Shown: positions 1-20,700, counted from the stretch's first letter. The stretch is DNA of 64,000 nt from Globodera rostochiensis (GCA_018350325.1 JAEVLN010000011.1:2414449-2478448), one strand, 5' to 3'. Made by a program: numbers and translations. Notes: generated from the letters alone by a model not told the origin.

Positions 1-929
1 GAAAATTCGTTGTATATGACATAATCTAAAGTTGTGGTTTCACTCTTTTTTAGTATCTATTGAAACCAAAAAACGGAAAATGAAATTGACACATAAAGCA
101 AAGTACACCCCTAAACGGTTGCCAAAATGAGTGCCATGGCTGGCGTCCTGGGGTCCGAAACGTCCCGACCCGGTCCAAAATGCAACATTCAACACAATTT
201 TGGCCTCAAGACCATTTACCTTTTTTGTTGTAATTTTGCGCTCTTTGAACAATTTGAAGCATAAAATTCTTTCGCCAATTTGGCAAATATTTTTTTGGCG
301 GAAACCACTTTGATTTGAAACAACTTATGAGCCCGGGACTGAAGTGTCTTTTCCATTGGGGACTCAGTTGTCCACTGATCCCAAAATGTGCAAATTTACT
401 GGGAGCAGGTCGTTTCGACTAGCCTACTGAACACCTAAGCTCAGGGTGGTTAGGCCTAAGTCTAACGAACCCCAAGCCAGGGTGGCTTAAGCCTAAGCCT
501 AACGTATAAGTCTCTAACTTTTCCCAAGTTATTCTATCCGGCTTTGGAGTTATTTAAAAAAAGGCATTTTTTCCTTAGTTTTCAAAAATTTCCGTGGGCC
601 GGGGCGTCACATTTGCCTTCTTTATGGATGATCTGTTACCCGCCGTCTAGGCATTTTAGCCGTCCACATCCAACCAGCTGAATCACTTTTTCTTTCTTAC
701 ATGAAGTAGGTATAACTTTTTTGAGAAAAAAACAAATCGGTTGACTATCGCTTGATCAAAGGTTCAACAAAGAGTTTCTGGATAATAACGATTTGTTTTG
801 ACTAAGTTATGAGTTTGATTACGCCAAAACGGCCGGTTCAGATCTCGCGGATATTTTGATCAGTTTTATTTTTCATTTATGGTTTATGTGTACAGTTTCA
901 TTAAAATCTAAAATTTGTCCATAGCCCCT
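1..929. other. non-coding 3' flank of the madd-2/TRIM9-like gene
   Basis: I see no convincing gene here. The stretch lies beyond the stop codon of the TRIM9-like gene, which runs on the minus strand. It holds two imperfect copies of a short GC-richer motif around positions 433-505 (taagcctaagcctaacg type). Positions about 690-870 are one copy of a dispersed repeat described separately. Short open frames here show no family resemblance. Confidence 0.6.
690..870. repeat. dispersed repeat, copy 1
   Basis: This stretch shares a long, gapped similarity with 38885-39055. Both contain the string cgcttgatcaaaggttcaa, preceded by aatcggtt and followed about 25-40 bases later by cgattttgttt or cgatttgtttt, then a 'ccgccaaaac.gccgg' segment. 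A weaker relative may lie at 45125-45300. No coding capacity or terminal repeats are visible, so its class is unknown. Confidence 0.55.
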
Positions 930-8738
<7,809 letters not shown>

Positions 8739-8752
8739 GGACAAAGCACCTG
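8739..8752 (-). promoter_or_regulatory. probable trans-splice acceptor of the TRIM9-like gene
   Basis: On the minus strand a tttcag acceptor ends 11 bases before the ATG at 8738. In nematodes an acceptor this close to a start codon, with no upstream coding exon, usually receives a spliced leader. An ordinary 5' UTR intron would look the same. Confidence 0.45.
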
Positions 8753-11700
8753 AAAAGTGAAGGGAAAGGGAAACCGCCGCCGCTTTTCGGATGCTTTGGT
8801 CAATTCATTAAAGAAAATAAACCATAATCACAACAATTTCTCGAGAGTCTCGCCTTAAAAAACAGCGACTCGAGGCAACGGAATGCGATACGTCGTCTCA
8901 ATGGGGGAGGGAAAGGTGGGGGCTGAATGGGTGAGTATAAAAGGGGGGAGGGGGAGGCCAATTCATCATTCATTTGTAGGAAATGGCGGGGGGGGGGATA
9001 TGGCCAGACGGGCGGGGAGGTTGGCCAACGCGGGATGGCCAAGCCGGGGCAGCTGGCCGCCCTTACACTGCGGCGGATGAAAGAGAATTCGGCGTGTTTT
9101 TGGGGGAGGCGGACGGAGGAATTGGAGGGGGGCAATCTTCGGAGGGCGAACACAAAAAGTGATGCCGTCTTTTGTTTTGTTTTTTTGTTGCTTATTATTT
9201 GGTGTAAAAAGAAAGCAAAGTTTTAATTACTCAGCAAATGTTTTTGCTCTTTTGGCACTTTCATTGAATCCTCTTAAAATGGCACCGGTCTAATCACTTC
9301 TCGGGAAACGATTGATCAACTCGCAAAAATGGAATTGAAAAAGACGCGTATTGCCCAACAAATGGACGAAACCCGCAAAATGTCCCGCCCATTCATTCAT
9401 TTTGCGATGAATGGAAAAGCGAATTCGATCCCCCCGGCCTCCAAATGATTGCGTGGGGATTTTTGCGCAGCATTTATTCCGAATGAATTATTTGGGGCTG
9501 TTTTGGGTGTTTTGCGGCCGGGCAGTGCGTTTGTTTGCTGTTTGGGTGGCCGTCGACAAAATTCTTTTGCAGGCGAAAGGAGTGACCGAGCGAATAAAAA
9601 TGAAATTCGATCTTTGGACATCGGACGGGGGGGGGGACGGGGGGAGGGGGGGGGGGGGGAGTGACTGGTGAAGGTCGACGACGGGACAAAGTGAGCCAAA
9701 AAGTGAGTGGAAGTGAATGAATCCCCCGGGGGGGGGGGGAGTCGGTCAAGCAACTGCCTCACCCCCCGGGGGACGTCTTGTCCAGTCCCGCCCACTCCGC
9801 AAGTCGTTTCCCCCTCCCACACAGCCGAATCGGCGCCGGACAATTCAGTGCCAACCCAACAGCTTTTGACTTTGAGAAAATTAAATGTTTTTTCAGATTC
9901 TCAAATTTGCTGAGCTAAAGGGTCAAATCATTTAAAATGGTTAAAAAATTGCAATATTTAAAACTTTACCTTTTAAGCGGTTTTAAATTTAATTAGAATC
10001 ATCTTCAGAGTTGAGTTTTTGGATGGTATTTGAGAATCAAATTGTTAAACTTATTTTATTTGTTAAATTATAAAAAATGATAAAGAAAAGCGGCGGCGCT
10101 GAGATGTCTCGGCATCGAATTGTGCCCAAATTACCCCCCCCCCCCTCCCACCTTATCCTTTCGTCTTCCGTTTTCCGTCCTCCGTCCGTCGTGGTCACTT
10201 CGTCCGCCGTCCATCCGTCAGCTCTAATGAAGGGGATTGGAAGTGATGGGTGGGGGGGGGGGGGGGGGGGGAGCACAAAATAATGGGCAACGGCCGGACG
10301 GCCGAATGGGCCAAGGGGAAAAGCATCTGGCCTTCTCGAGACTGGAAGATGGCCTCGAGAGTGGCGGCAAAGTGAGCTGATTTTATTGCCCTCCAACTGA
10401 CTGACTTTACTCTGGCTGGCGCGACAAACGAAAACATTTGGCGTCGCGCAATCCCCGCAAAATCTTTGCGGCACGCATTATGACGTCAGATTTGGAAATT
10501 CCGGCATTTAATTAGGCCAAAAAGATGCTGCAGTGTCTCTTATTTCAGAAAAACGACCCAAAAAAAGAACAAAAGTAACTGAGACAAGCGTCCGTCGATG
10601 CCGACATGGCGGGGAGGGGGGAGAAGCTCAATTCCAGATACTTCAAACCCGCAGATCCTTTGCCTGCCTTCTTGGCCATAAAATTGGCAGCCAAAGGATG
10701 TGTCCCCCGGCGCCAAAGTCGGTTGAGTTGAGGGGGGGGGGGGGTTGGCCTTCGTCCAGCCCTTAACGCCGCCCCTCTTCAACAAAATGCGGCCGGCTGA
10801 CGGGGAAGGCGGGGGCGGGGGTGGGGGGGGGGGGTGGACGTTGTTTTATCGCTTTGAGAGGGAAAAGGGGAACACGGAGGGGAGGGGGGAGGGAGGGGGG
10901 AGGAGGCGGGGGGGGGCAGAAATTGGAAATGGAATGGAAGGGAAGGACACGGAGCTGTACAACAATTCTTACTCACATACGGCTTGACAACATCGGAATC
11001 TCCTCTCTAATCTGATTCGGTACGAGAATTTTTTTTTTTGGAAAAATTATTAATAATTAAATTTAAAACAAAATTGCCAAAAATTGTTTTTTTCTTTAAT
11101 TCACATAGTTTTTTAAAATTGATAATTTACCGAATTGATTTTATTGCTTCAGAAAAAGGCTTCAACCTCTCAAATTTGTCAGCACCGAATTGTGACGGGA
11201 ATGGCATGTCGAGGCCGGTTCGATGTTTGTTGGAGGTGGAGGAGCGGGGATGGGAGGGAAATTCGGGGGATTAATACCTTCGGGGGATGAGTGAGCACAG
11301 AAGTGGGCAATTAGCCTGGGGGGATGGGAAAGGGGTGGATGGATGGACAACAGTCGAAGATGGAAAGGTGAGGAAGGTTGGGTATACCGGAGGAGAAGGG
11401 AAAATATCCCCTCGAGGGGGAGGGGGGGGGCAAATTGCAAATACCCCCCCCCCCGGGGCTGAATAAATGAGGCTGGCTGAAACTGAAAAGTCAGGACCGG
11501 AAGTGACAAAAGTTTTTTGAGAATGAATGCAATGGAAGGGATGAAGAAGGGGGGACACGAATAAATAATAGAGAAATAAATTTAAAATAATTTGTGTAAG
11601 AAAATGGAATTTAAATTGGGATTTGTGGGAGAGTGGCGAACGAACGTTTCTTTCTCTTCAACAAGTACCCCCCCCCCCATTCCCCCCCCCCCCCATTCGT

Positions 11701-13850
11701 CGTCTTCGGTTAATTCTCCAATTTCCCAAATGTGTTCAGTTGAGGGCCGGCCCTTTCCGAATTTCGAAAGTGCTTTTAAATTTAAACAGACAATTTGTGC
11801 AAATTTTGTAGGTTTATTTTTCAAAATGCGCTTTTGGCGAAATGTTTGTTACCCTTTTGAAGTGTTTGCATTTAAATCGGCAACTCTTTCCCATTCATTG
11901 CCCGCCAATCGCTTTAATCCCCAAATAATCCGTCCCCATTTTTTGTCAGTCCATCCGCGCAAAGTGTGAAAAATTGGGGTGGGAGGCGTCGGATTTACTA
12001 TTTAAAGCGATGTCCATTCATTTTCGAATGCATTTGTCTGCGCCCCTTCACCGAATTTCTCCACAAATTTTGCATTTTTACGCCTTTCAGCGCATTCGCC
12101 CCCATCGCCCCTCCACCCCCCGGGCGAAGGACAATGGGCCCCTAAGGGAATTTAAGAGAGCTTTTGAGCAAAATGTAATCGGACGGATTGGGGGGGGGGG
12201 CGTTGTGGTTTGGTGAATAAAATGATGGAAAGAACACATCTGTGACGATGAATGCTGAGGCAATTCGGGTCAAAATTCGGGAAATTTTAGTTATTTTCCC
12301 CAATATTTGCCGAAATATCCGTAACTAATAACTGAAATCGAATCAAGAATCGATTATTGGACACAAAAAGCAGAAAAAATGTAAAGGACGAATTTGGGTA
12401 ATTGGATAATAATCAATCCGCTGAATTTGATCACTTTTGGGTCATTATGTTAACAACATTTCCACTTCAAAGGCATAAAATGTAATAATTACACCCAATT
12501 AGCCCGGACGAATGGCCTAAAACTACTATTTGGAGTGTAGACGACCCGTTCGGTCACTTTACGCGAACGGTGAAACCGCGATGATGAAAAATGAAGATGG
12601 ATGGCAGACTGATCGATGATCAGTCTGGAGGGGGGTAGGACTGATCAGTCTGGAGAGGGGGCGGGGGGAAGAGGGACTGATCAGTCTGGAGGGGGGGGGG
12701 CGAGGGGGGGGGGGGACTGATCAGTCTGGAGGGGGGTGGGACTGATCAGTCTGGAGGGGGGGACGATCAGTCTGGAGGGGGGGGGCTGATCAGTCTGGAG
12801 GGGAGGGGGGCGGGGGGGACTGACAGTCTGGAGGGGGGGGGGAGGGACTGATCAGTCTGGAGAGGGGGCGGGGGGGGGGGGGGGGACTGATCAGTCTGGA
12901 GGGGTGGGGACTGATTAGTCTGGAGGGGGGGGGGACTGATCGTCTGAAGGGGGGGGGACTGATCAGTCTGGAGGGGGGACTGATCAGTCTGGAGGGGGGG
13001 GGACTGATCAGTCTGGAGGGGAGGGGGGGCGGGGGGGACTGATCAGTCTGGAGGGGGGGGGGGACTTGACAGTCTGGAGAGGGGGCGGGGGGGGGGGGAG
13101 GGACTGATCTGTCTGGAGGGGGGGGGCGAGGAGGGGGGGACTGATCAGTCTGGAGGGGGGGGGGCGGGGGTGGGAAGAGATCAGGGTGACCAGATCGTCG
13201 TCATCCCACCCATCGGATGAATGGTTTTTTAGCAGGCGAGGAGAAAACATCGCCGCGAGCAATGCAAAACTGCCACCACTAATCAAATCCGTCCGTCCGT
13301 CGTCACATCGCAAAATGCGCCTATAATTGTTACATTTGAAGCGCGAAGAAATGCGAATGCTTTCCATTGCAATATTTGTGCGAAGATTTCTTTTCTCTTT
13401 TCTTCCCCCAACAAATTGCGCCTCAAGCGTTTTTTGCAAATTTATAATGCCGCTGGCAAATAAAAGAGAGAGAGAAAACGCAATTATTTTGCTTTAGGCG
13501 CTTTTTGGTAACGGAAAAATTTTGTGAAATGATCGGTTAGGGGGGGGGAATATACCAAACCAAATAAAGGCAATATTATTTCAGAAGCATTTTTTTGCAC
13601 TTTCTTTATCAGTAGAGAAATTTATTGACAAAACTTGCGACAATTACACTACCAAAGGGTTTTATGTGATGTTATTGCCAAAAAAAGATAAGAATTTGGG
13701 GTAAAACCAGGGTTTTCTCGATTAAGCAGATCAGATCAAACATATCCACACTTTGCAACATCAAATCGATCTACAAATCATTAATTTATGGACAAATAAG
13801 TCTGAACATATCAAGACAAGACCAGACCAGATCATTTACAAAACTGACAA
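8753..13850. other. intergenic region without a recognisable gene
   Basis: About 5.1 kb between the 5' end of the TRIM9-like gene and the 3' end of the four-TM gene. It contains many G or C runs of 8-18 bases (for example near 9629-9659, 10250-10271, 10730-10743, 11445-11455, 11669-11694) and short GC palindromes of the ccctcgaggg type. The G-rich minisatellite at about 12609-13173 lies near its right end. No open frame resembles a known family. Confidence 0.6.
12609..13173. repeat. G-rich minisatellite with CTGATCAGTCTGGAGG core
   Basis: About 20 copies of a core ctgatcagtctggagg are separated by G-rich spacers of variable length. Some copies have lost part of the palindrome, for example 'ctgacagtctgg' and 'ctgattagtc'. 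Every unit carries G runs, so the strand has dense G-quadruplex potential. It lies between genes. Confidence 0.92.
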
Positions 13851-16800
13851 TCAGACAAATAAAAGTTGGCCACTGTTGGACGATGAGCGTCGGATGAGAA
13901 TTTGTTCGCCCAACATGCCCATGTCTTTGGAGGCCGCTCGAGACTCTCGACGTCTGGAGGCGAAGTTGACACTGATGCCGGCGCTGCTGTGATGACCGAC
14001 CAATCCGCCGCTGACCCACCCGCCGGGGCGGCCCAATTGGTGAGTTCGGCTGGTGCGCACCAACGAAAGATGACTCACTGAACAATATTTTAAACTGATC
14101 ACAAAGAAAGTGCTGCTGATTGATCCGATCGTCGAATGTAAAGGAAAGAAATATTGGACTTTGTTCAGAAGAAAAACTCTGATCGAATTTGGTTGGCGGT
14201 GCTTGTCTTGCCCTGGTGATCCGAAAATTGACCGATCCGGCCCAATAACCATTTGAAAAAAACGGACGGAGTTCGCTGAGTCCGGGGATCGCTCGCGTCT
14301 TTTCCAGTGGCGATGTAAAGCGACGGAAGAAAGTCGTGATCTCCAGCCAAACACAGAACTGCATCGGCAGAAAGCTCAACGCGGCGGACAAAAAAGAAAG
14401 TCCTGCGGGAAATAAAACTTACTGATCAGTCTAAACTCGACTCAATCAGCCCAAAATTGACTCCGATCAGTCCAAACTCGACTCAATCAGCCCAAAATCG
14501 ACTCTTTCAGTCCAAACTCGACCCAGCAGCCCAAAATCGACTCCGATCAGTCTAAACTCGACTCAATAAGCCCAAAATCAACTCCGATCAGTCCAAACTC
14601 GACTCAATCAGCCAAAATCAACTCCGATCAGTCCAAACTTGACTCAATCAGCCCAAAATCGACTCTTTCAGTCCAAACTCGACCCAGCAGCCCAAAATCG
14701 ACTCCGATCAGTCCAAACTCGACTCAATCAGCCCAAAATTGACTCCGATCAGTCCAAACTCGACTCAATCAGCCAAAATCAACTCCGATCAGTCCAAACT
14801 CGACTCAATGAGCCCAAAATTGACTCTTTCAGTCCAAACTCGACCCAGCAGCCCAAAATCGACTCCGATCAGTCTAAACTCGACTCAATCAGCCAAAATC
14901 AACTCCGATCAGTCCAAACTCGACTCAATCAGCCCAAAATTGACTCCGATCAGTCCAAACTCGACCAATCAGCCCAAAATTGACTCCGATCAGTCCAAAC
15001 TCGACTCAATCAGCCAAAATCAACTCCGATCAGTCCAAACTCGACTCAATGAGCCCAAAATTGACTCTTTCAGTCCAAACTCGACCCAGCAGCCCAAAAT
15101 CGACTCCGATCAGTCTAAACTCGACTCAATCAGCCAAAATCAACTCCGATCAGTCCAAACTCGACTCAATCAGCCCAAAATTGACTCCGATCAGTCCAAA
15201 CTCGACCAATCAGCCCAAAATTGACTCCGATCAGTCCAAACTCGACTCAATCAGCCAAAATCAACTCCGATCAGTCCAAACTCGACTCAATCAGCCCAAA
15301 ATCGACTCTTTCAGTCCAAACTCGACCCAGCAGCCCAAAATCGACTCCGATCAGTCTAAACTCGACTCAATCAGCCCAAAATTGACTCTTTCAGTCCAAA
15401 CTCGACTCAATCAGCCCAAAATCGACTCTTTCAGTCCAAACTCGACTCAATCAGCCCAAAATTGACTCCGATCAGTCCAAACTCGACTCAATCAGCCCAA
15501 AATCGACTCTTTCAGTCCAAACTCGACTCAAGCAGCCCAAAATCGACTCTTTCAGTCCAAACTCGACTCAAGCAGCCCATGGACTCTGATCAGTCTAAAC
15601 TCGACTCCGATCAGTCCAAACTCGACTCAATCAGCCCAAAATCGACTCCGATCAGTCCAAACTCGACTCAATCAGCCCAAAATCGACTCTGATCAGTCCA
15701 AACTCGGCTTTGATCAGTCCAAACTCAGCTCTTACCAGTCCAAACTCGGCTTTGATTAGTCCAAACTCGGCTTTGATCAGTCCAAAACCGATAAGAACTG
15801 AATGATCGGCTTACCGTAATGGAAACTGAACGCCGAAGGCTCTCCAGCAGCATTTGGCTTCATGCGAGCCGCCATCTCGTCGTCAACGATACAAATGACT
15901 TGCAACACTCCGACCAAAACAACTAAACCTGAAAGGGAATTAAATCGCTTTAGAAACAACAAAAATTGACAATTGTCCCCCGCGGGGATTTGGAATAAAC
16001 CTCCAAACTCGTAAAGAATTGCGGCACAAACGCTTTTGCAATTCTGTTCAAAATGTCCCATGAGCGAAAACAAAAGGCCAAATCCAGTTAGAATGGAGCC
16101 GGAACAGTGCAAAATAAACGGGATCAGAAGCCGAACTTTAAATGGAATTTAAAAAAAAAAGAAAATCCACAAAAACCTGTGACGGCATTTGTCGCAATAC
16201 TGAAAAGGCTACATATTTAAGCCAAAAGCAAGCCGACCGGCACGCATAACCAACGCACCTGAACTCGCCGAGCTCTTCGCTTCCGGTAAAAATGGAGTTA
16301 ATAACGCACCTGAAAAGTGGGGTTGTCAGAGGGGTTGATTTATTTATTTTGCGCACTTTTCCTTAAAGCATTTAGCAAAAGCATTTATTAAAACGATCGA
16401 TCGACAAATAAAATTCCAAAAACAAAAGGATTCCGGTACTGTAACAATCGGAAATTTAATGACTTTTTGGAAGCCGGTCGACTCACCTATTCGGTGCATA
16501 GTCAGGAATTAGTTTTTCCACTTCTGCTGGCAGTGCGCCGTCAGTGCCGCTCAGATTCATCGGCAGTCGCCGTCGGCACATTCCTTCATGGGGGGGGGGG
16601 GCTTTGTTTGCCTCTTAACTTTTTGATCGTTAATTTAATACAAAAAACATTACAACGATGGCATTAAACCAAGCAAAAGACCAACTAACCGAAGTAGCCG
16701 GCATTGTACTCGCATGGCACTTCCTTTATGCATTTAAATTAGAGTTGTCGGGGGAGGGGGGGGGGGGGGGGGGGGAGCCCAGCGTTTTGCGTCCCCCCCC

Positions 16801-17139
16801 CCCCCCCTCCCCCATTTCTTGTCTTTGGAAACAAAATTTTGTTTGTCTTTGAACCTTGACTTTTTACGATGGGAAAGCCCATTTTGTTCGATTTCCAATC
16901 GCTCGCGCATTAATAAACTTTTTGTACATAAAGCCATTTTGTTAGCCCACCAACGGTCCCTGGTCGTCCGCCCCGGCCACCGGACTTCCAAGTCGCGTAA
17001 TGTTCAGTGCTAGCGGCTCCCGAATGAGCACCCAATTGAGCAGAAATATGGGCGCCGTCTGTGAGCTAAGCACCACAACTCCAAGCAGTACACTAAACGT
17101 CCAAATGGACTCTTCGGAGCAGCGCATGTTAATCAGAAG
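13851..17139 (-). CDS. four-transmembrane PMP22/claudin/stargazin-like protein (model incomplete at 5' end)
   Basis: Well-supported exons on the minus strand are 17139 to about 16960 (TM1, FSVLLGVVVL), 16135-16001 (RLLIPFILHCSG, TM2), 15928-15815 (GLVVLVGVLQVICIV, TM3), 14402-14250 (LSFLSAALSFLPM, TM4) and 14077-13851 (basic, Ser-rich tail ending in a stop). The last four join in consistent phase. Four TMs with a Ser-rich approach to TM2 and a 'YG.SF..A..SF' start of TM4 recall the claudin/PMP22/stargazin superfamily, which forms junctions or modulates channels. A short exon probably lies near 16308-16258, and another candidate near 16600-16486 ends in a good donor. An upstream TM-like exon ending near 17290 could join in frame. 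The loop between TM1 and TM2, where the family motif should sit, is not resolved. Not every family member can be excluded. Confidence 0.6.
14421..15786. repeat. 1.36 kb tandem array with about 241 bp higher-order period
   Basis: The base unit is about 38-42 bp of the type gatcagtccaaactcgactc + aatcagcccaaaatcgactc, with variants ending 'ctctttcag' or 'ccgatcag'. A block of about six units is repeated almost exactly with an offset of 241 bp between 14739 and 15465. The array fills the intron between the TM3 and TM4 exons of the four-TM gene. The long frames across it come from the repeat and are not genes. Confidence 0.93.
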
Positions 17140-17491
17140 CTGAATAAAGAAAATTCAGAGTTTTGGACCAAGCTTTGGACGGAAAAAGTTCAGATTTGTC
17201 CAACTTTTTAAATCAAATCGTTTCTCATCAGTCTTTGGACAGTTAAATTTTAAAGCTCCAACAAAATTTGAAAAACTCCGAACATCGGCAAAATCGCGAG
17301 AACGACTGCCGCCCTTCCGTCGTTGACTTTTTGGTTGAGTGCCGGAGGCATTGCCCGGCAGCGACGGCACTCCGATGGGGCAAATGCCTTGGGGCACTTC
17401 AACGTCGACGAGGGCCCAACCCAAATGAGCGGCCGACGACGTGCCCTCTCCGACACTGCTTGGCCAATTAATGTCATCCGTTTATGCGCGC

Positions 17492-18479
17492 GCATTTTTT
17501 TGTTTCAAACCCCCGGGGCCATCAAATAGAATTTTTGGGCATTTTTTTGTTTCAAACCCCCGGGGCCATCAAATAGAATTTTTGGGCATTTTTTTGTTTC
17601 AAACCCCCGGGGCCATCAAATAGAATTTTTGGGCATTTTTTTGTTTCAAACCCCCGGGGCCATCAAATAGAATTTTTGGGCATTTTTTTGTTTCAAACCC
17701 CCGGGGCCATCAAATAGAATTTTTGGGCATTTTTTTGTTTCAAACCCCCGGGGCCATCAAATAGAATTTTTGGGCATTTTTTTGTTTCAAACCCCCGGGG
17801 CCATCAAATAGAATTTTTGGGCATTTTTTTGTTTCAAACCCCCGGGGCCATCAAATAGAATTTTTGGGCATTTTTTTGTTTCAAACCCCCGGGGCCATCA
17901 AATAGAATTTTTGGGCATTTTTTTGTTTCAAACCCCCGGGGCCATCAAATAGAATTTTTGGGCATTTTTTTGTTTCAAACCCCCGGGGCCATCAAATAGA
18001 ATTTTTGGGCATTTTTTTGTTTCAAACCCCCGGGGCCATCAAATAGAATTTTTGGGCATTTTTTTGTTTCAAACCCCCGGGGCCATCAAATAGAATTTTT
18101 GGGCATTTTTTTGTTTCAAACCCCCGGGGCCATCAAATAGAATTTTTGGGCATTTTTTTGTTTCAAACCCCCGGGGCCATCAAATAGAATTTTTGTGCAT
18201 TTTTTTGTTTCAAACCCCCGGGGCCATCAAATAGAATTTTTGGGCATTTTTTTGTTTCAAACCCCCGGGGCCATCAAATAGAATTTTTGGGCATTTTTTT
18301 GTTTCAAACCCCCGGGGCCATCAAATAGAATTTTTGGGCATTTTTTTGTTTCAAACCCCCGGGGCCATCAAATAGAATTTTTGGGCATTTTTTTGTTTCA
18401 AACCCCCGGGGCCATCAAATAGAATTTTTGGGCATTTTTTTGTTTCAAACCCCCGGGGCCATCAAATAGAATTTTTGGG
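17492..18479. repeat. 47-bp minisatellite, about 21 copies, nearly identical
   Basis: The unit is gggcatttttttg + tttcaaacccccgggg + ccatcaaatagaattttt. The period is exactly 47 bp and copies are almost invariant. I see one substitution, ttttgtgcat in the copy near 18195. Such homogeneity points to recent expansion or ongoing conversion. The central ccccc-gggg palindrome is a possible hairpin. Confidence 0.95.
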
Positions 18480-19198
18480 GCCCAAAAATGAATTTGAACC
18501 AAAAAGTCGCACGATTAGCCAGCCAAACTGTCTCAAATCATCTTTAAAGCCAACCCCCGCCATTTTTGTCCTTTCAAAACTGACCTTTCACCCGACGAAA
18601 TTTCTTCCAACATTGGCTTCATTTAAAATCAACACATTTTAATTTTTTAAATTAAAAATTGCTTTGGATAAAACAATGTCAACAACATTTTTTTTTAGCT
18701 TCTCGACAAGAAATGCCATGGATTGCCTTATTTTATAGTAAATGCCTTTTTTGAAATTTGCCTCATTCATTAAACTGCAAAATTAAAAGTTTAAATCATT
18801 TTTATTTGGGTTTTGTGAAAATTTGAATAATTTGCGATTTATTGGCACGGCGTTGGCATTTCTGTGCTCGATTTCTTTATTTTGATGAATTTTGAAGTCC
18901 AAAAATTTAAAGGGAAATAATGCGGGGAATTTGGTCTCATCACTGGAAGAAAAATGAACTTGGGCACAAAACGGAAAAAAACATTTTCCATTTGCCCCGG
19001 GGGGTTCGGCGGGGGGGGGGGGGGGGAAGGCAATAGACCCAAAAGCAATGAAATTGCCCTCAAGGGAATGCCAATGCCGGTGGGTGGTGTCCTGTCTTGC
19101 CCAATTTCCATCACCAATAACAGTAGCAGCAGCAACCTTTTCGACAAAATGGGAGGGGGGGGAGGGGCGAGGGGGGATTTTATGTGTGTGATCTGTTC

Positions 19199-19640
19199 TT
19201 TATTTGAAAGCAACATCAAGCAGTTCAGGCCAGGACAATGACCTTTATTTGAAAGCAACATCAAGCAGTTCAGGCCAGGACAATGACCTTTATTTGAAAG
19301 CAACATCAAGCAGTTCAGGCCAGGACAATGACCTTTATTTGAAAGCAACATCAAGCAGTTCAGGCCAGGACAATGACCTTTATTTGAAAGCAACATCAAG
19401 CAGTTCAGGCCAGGACAATGACCTTTATTTGAAAGCAACATCAAGCAGTTCAGGCCAGGACAATGACCTTTATTTGAAAGCAAAACCAAGCAGTTCAGGC
19501 CAGGACAATGACCTTTATTTGAAAGCAACATCAAGCAGTTCAGGCCAGGACAATGACCTTTATTTGAAAGCAACATCAAGCAGTTCAGGCCAGGACAATG
19601 ACCTTTATTTGAAAGCAACATCAAGCAGTTCAGGCCAGAC
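19199..19640. repeat. 45-bp minisatellite, about 10 copies, open on both strands
   Basis: The unit is tatttgaaagcaacatcaag + cagttcaggccaggacaatg + acctt. Its length of 15 codons keeps frames open on both strands. One copy has aaaaccaag in place of aacatcaag. Neither translated repeat resembles a known protein, and both frames run into low-complexity flanks, so I treat it as a non-coding satellite. Confidence 0.92.
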
Positions 19641-20284
19641 ATGATCAGTTTAATTGTGAGACTTTTTGATCAAAAAGGCGGTTAAATAAATTGAAATTGA
19701 TGTTGAAAGAAAGTCCATTCATTGCAACGTCAGCCACCACTTTTTACCAAAATCTTTGCTTGATGGCAGTGAAAACATTATTATTATTTCCGAAAATAAC
19801 TGACGCAAGTGCCGACATTTTCAATTCACATTGAAGTGCCGGGGAATGCCCGACAAAAACCAAAAGCCCTTTATGAGCCTTCTTTTGTCGAGGCATCAAA
19901 AGCCAATTTAAATTTAAATTAGCGACAATTAAAACGAATGCTTTCAAATATAATATTTTACATGCAAATTTCTCATCCGTCCATTTTTGTCGGAAATGCA
20001 GCCACTGGCCACCGCCGCCGCGCTTCTTCAATGCATTTGGCACTTTTCTGTGCCATCCGCCAATGCCATTGCGTCCATTCAGCTTTATCATCTTCTTCTT
20101 CTCTTCAATGCTTCTTCCTTTCCGTCTTGGACTTCTCGCATTGCATTTCTGTCCTTTTCAGCCATTGGACGACCCCCCGGATTCGCTGCCCCTCTCTCTA
20201 TTTTTCTGCACTGAACTGAACCTGTGCAGCCAGCAGCAGCACAATTTGTTCAGCCAGCACTTTGGGAAACGAATTCTTTTTCTT

Positions 20285-20700
20285 CCCCCCCCCCCCTCAA
20301 CAAAATGTTGTCCCCTCAAGGGGAATTTCCCCCCCCCCCCTCAACAAAATGTTGTCCCCTCAAGGGGAATTCCCCCCCCCCTCAACAAAATGTTGTCCCC
20401 TCAAGGGGAATTTCCCCCCCCCCCCCTCAACAAAAGTTGTCCCCTCAAGGGGAATTCCCCCCCCCCTCAACAAAATGTTGTCCCCTCAAGGGGATTCCCC
20501 CCCCCCTCAACAAAATGTTGTCCCCTCAAGGGGAATTCCCCCCCCCCCTCAACAAATGTTGTCCCCTCAAGGGGAATTCCCCCCCCCCTCAACAAAATGT
20601 TGTCCCATCAAGGGAATTCCCCCCCCCCCCTCAACAAAATGTTGTCCCCTCAAGGGGATTCCCCCCCCCCTCAACAAAATGTTGTCCCCTGAAGGGGAAT
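20285..20700. repeat. about 41-bp minisatellite with GC hairpin
   Basis: About ten copies of a unit made of a C run, tcaacaaaatgttg and tcccctcaaggggaatt. It contains two palindromes, caacaaaatgttg and cccctcaagggg, so each unit could fold into two hairpins. Length differences between copies lie mostly in the C run. Confidence 0.93.

Noticed and set aside
14639..15692. Repeated 'QSKLDSISQN' frames
   Set aside because: The tandem array lies inside an intron defined by conserved TM3 and TM4 exons on the other strand.
17492..18479. CRISPR array
   Set aside because: The repeats are contiguous with no unique spacers, and the host is an animal.
19204..19644. Long repetitive open frames on both strands
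   Set aside because: They follow from a 45-bp unit without stops; no family match, no splice or start context.
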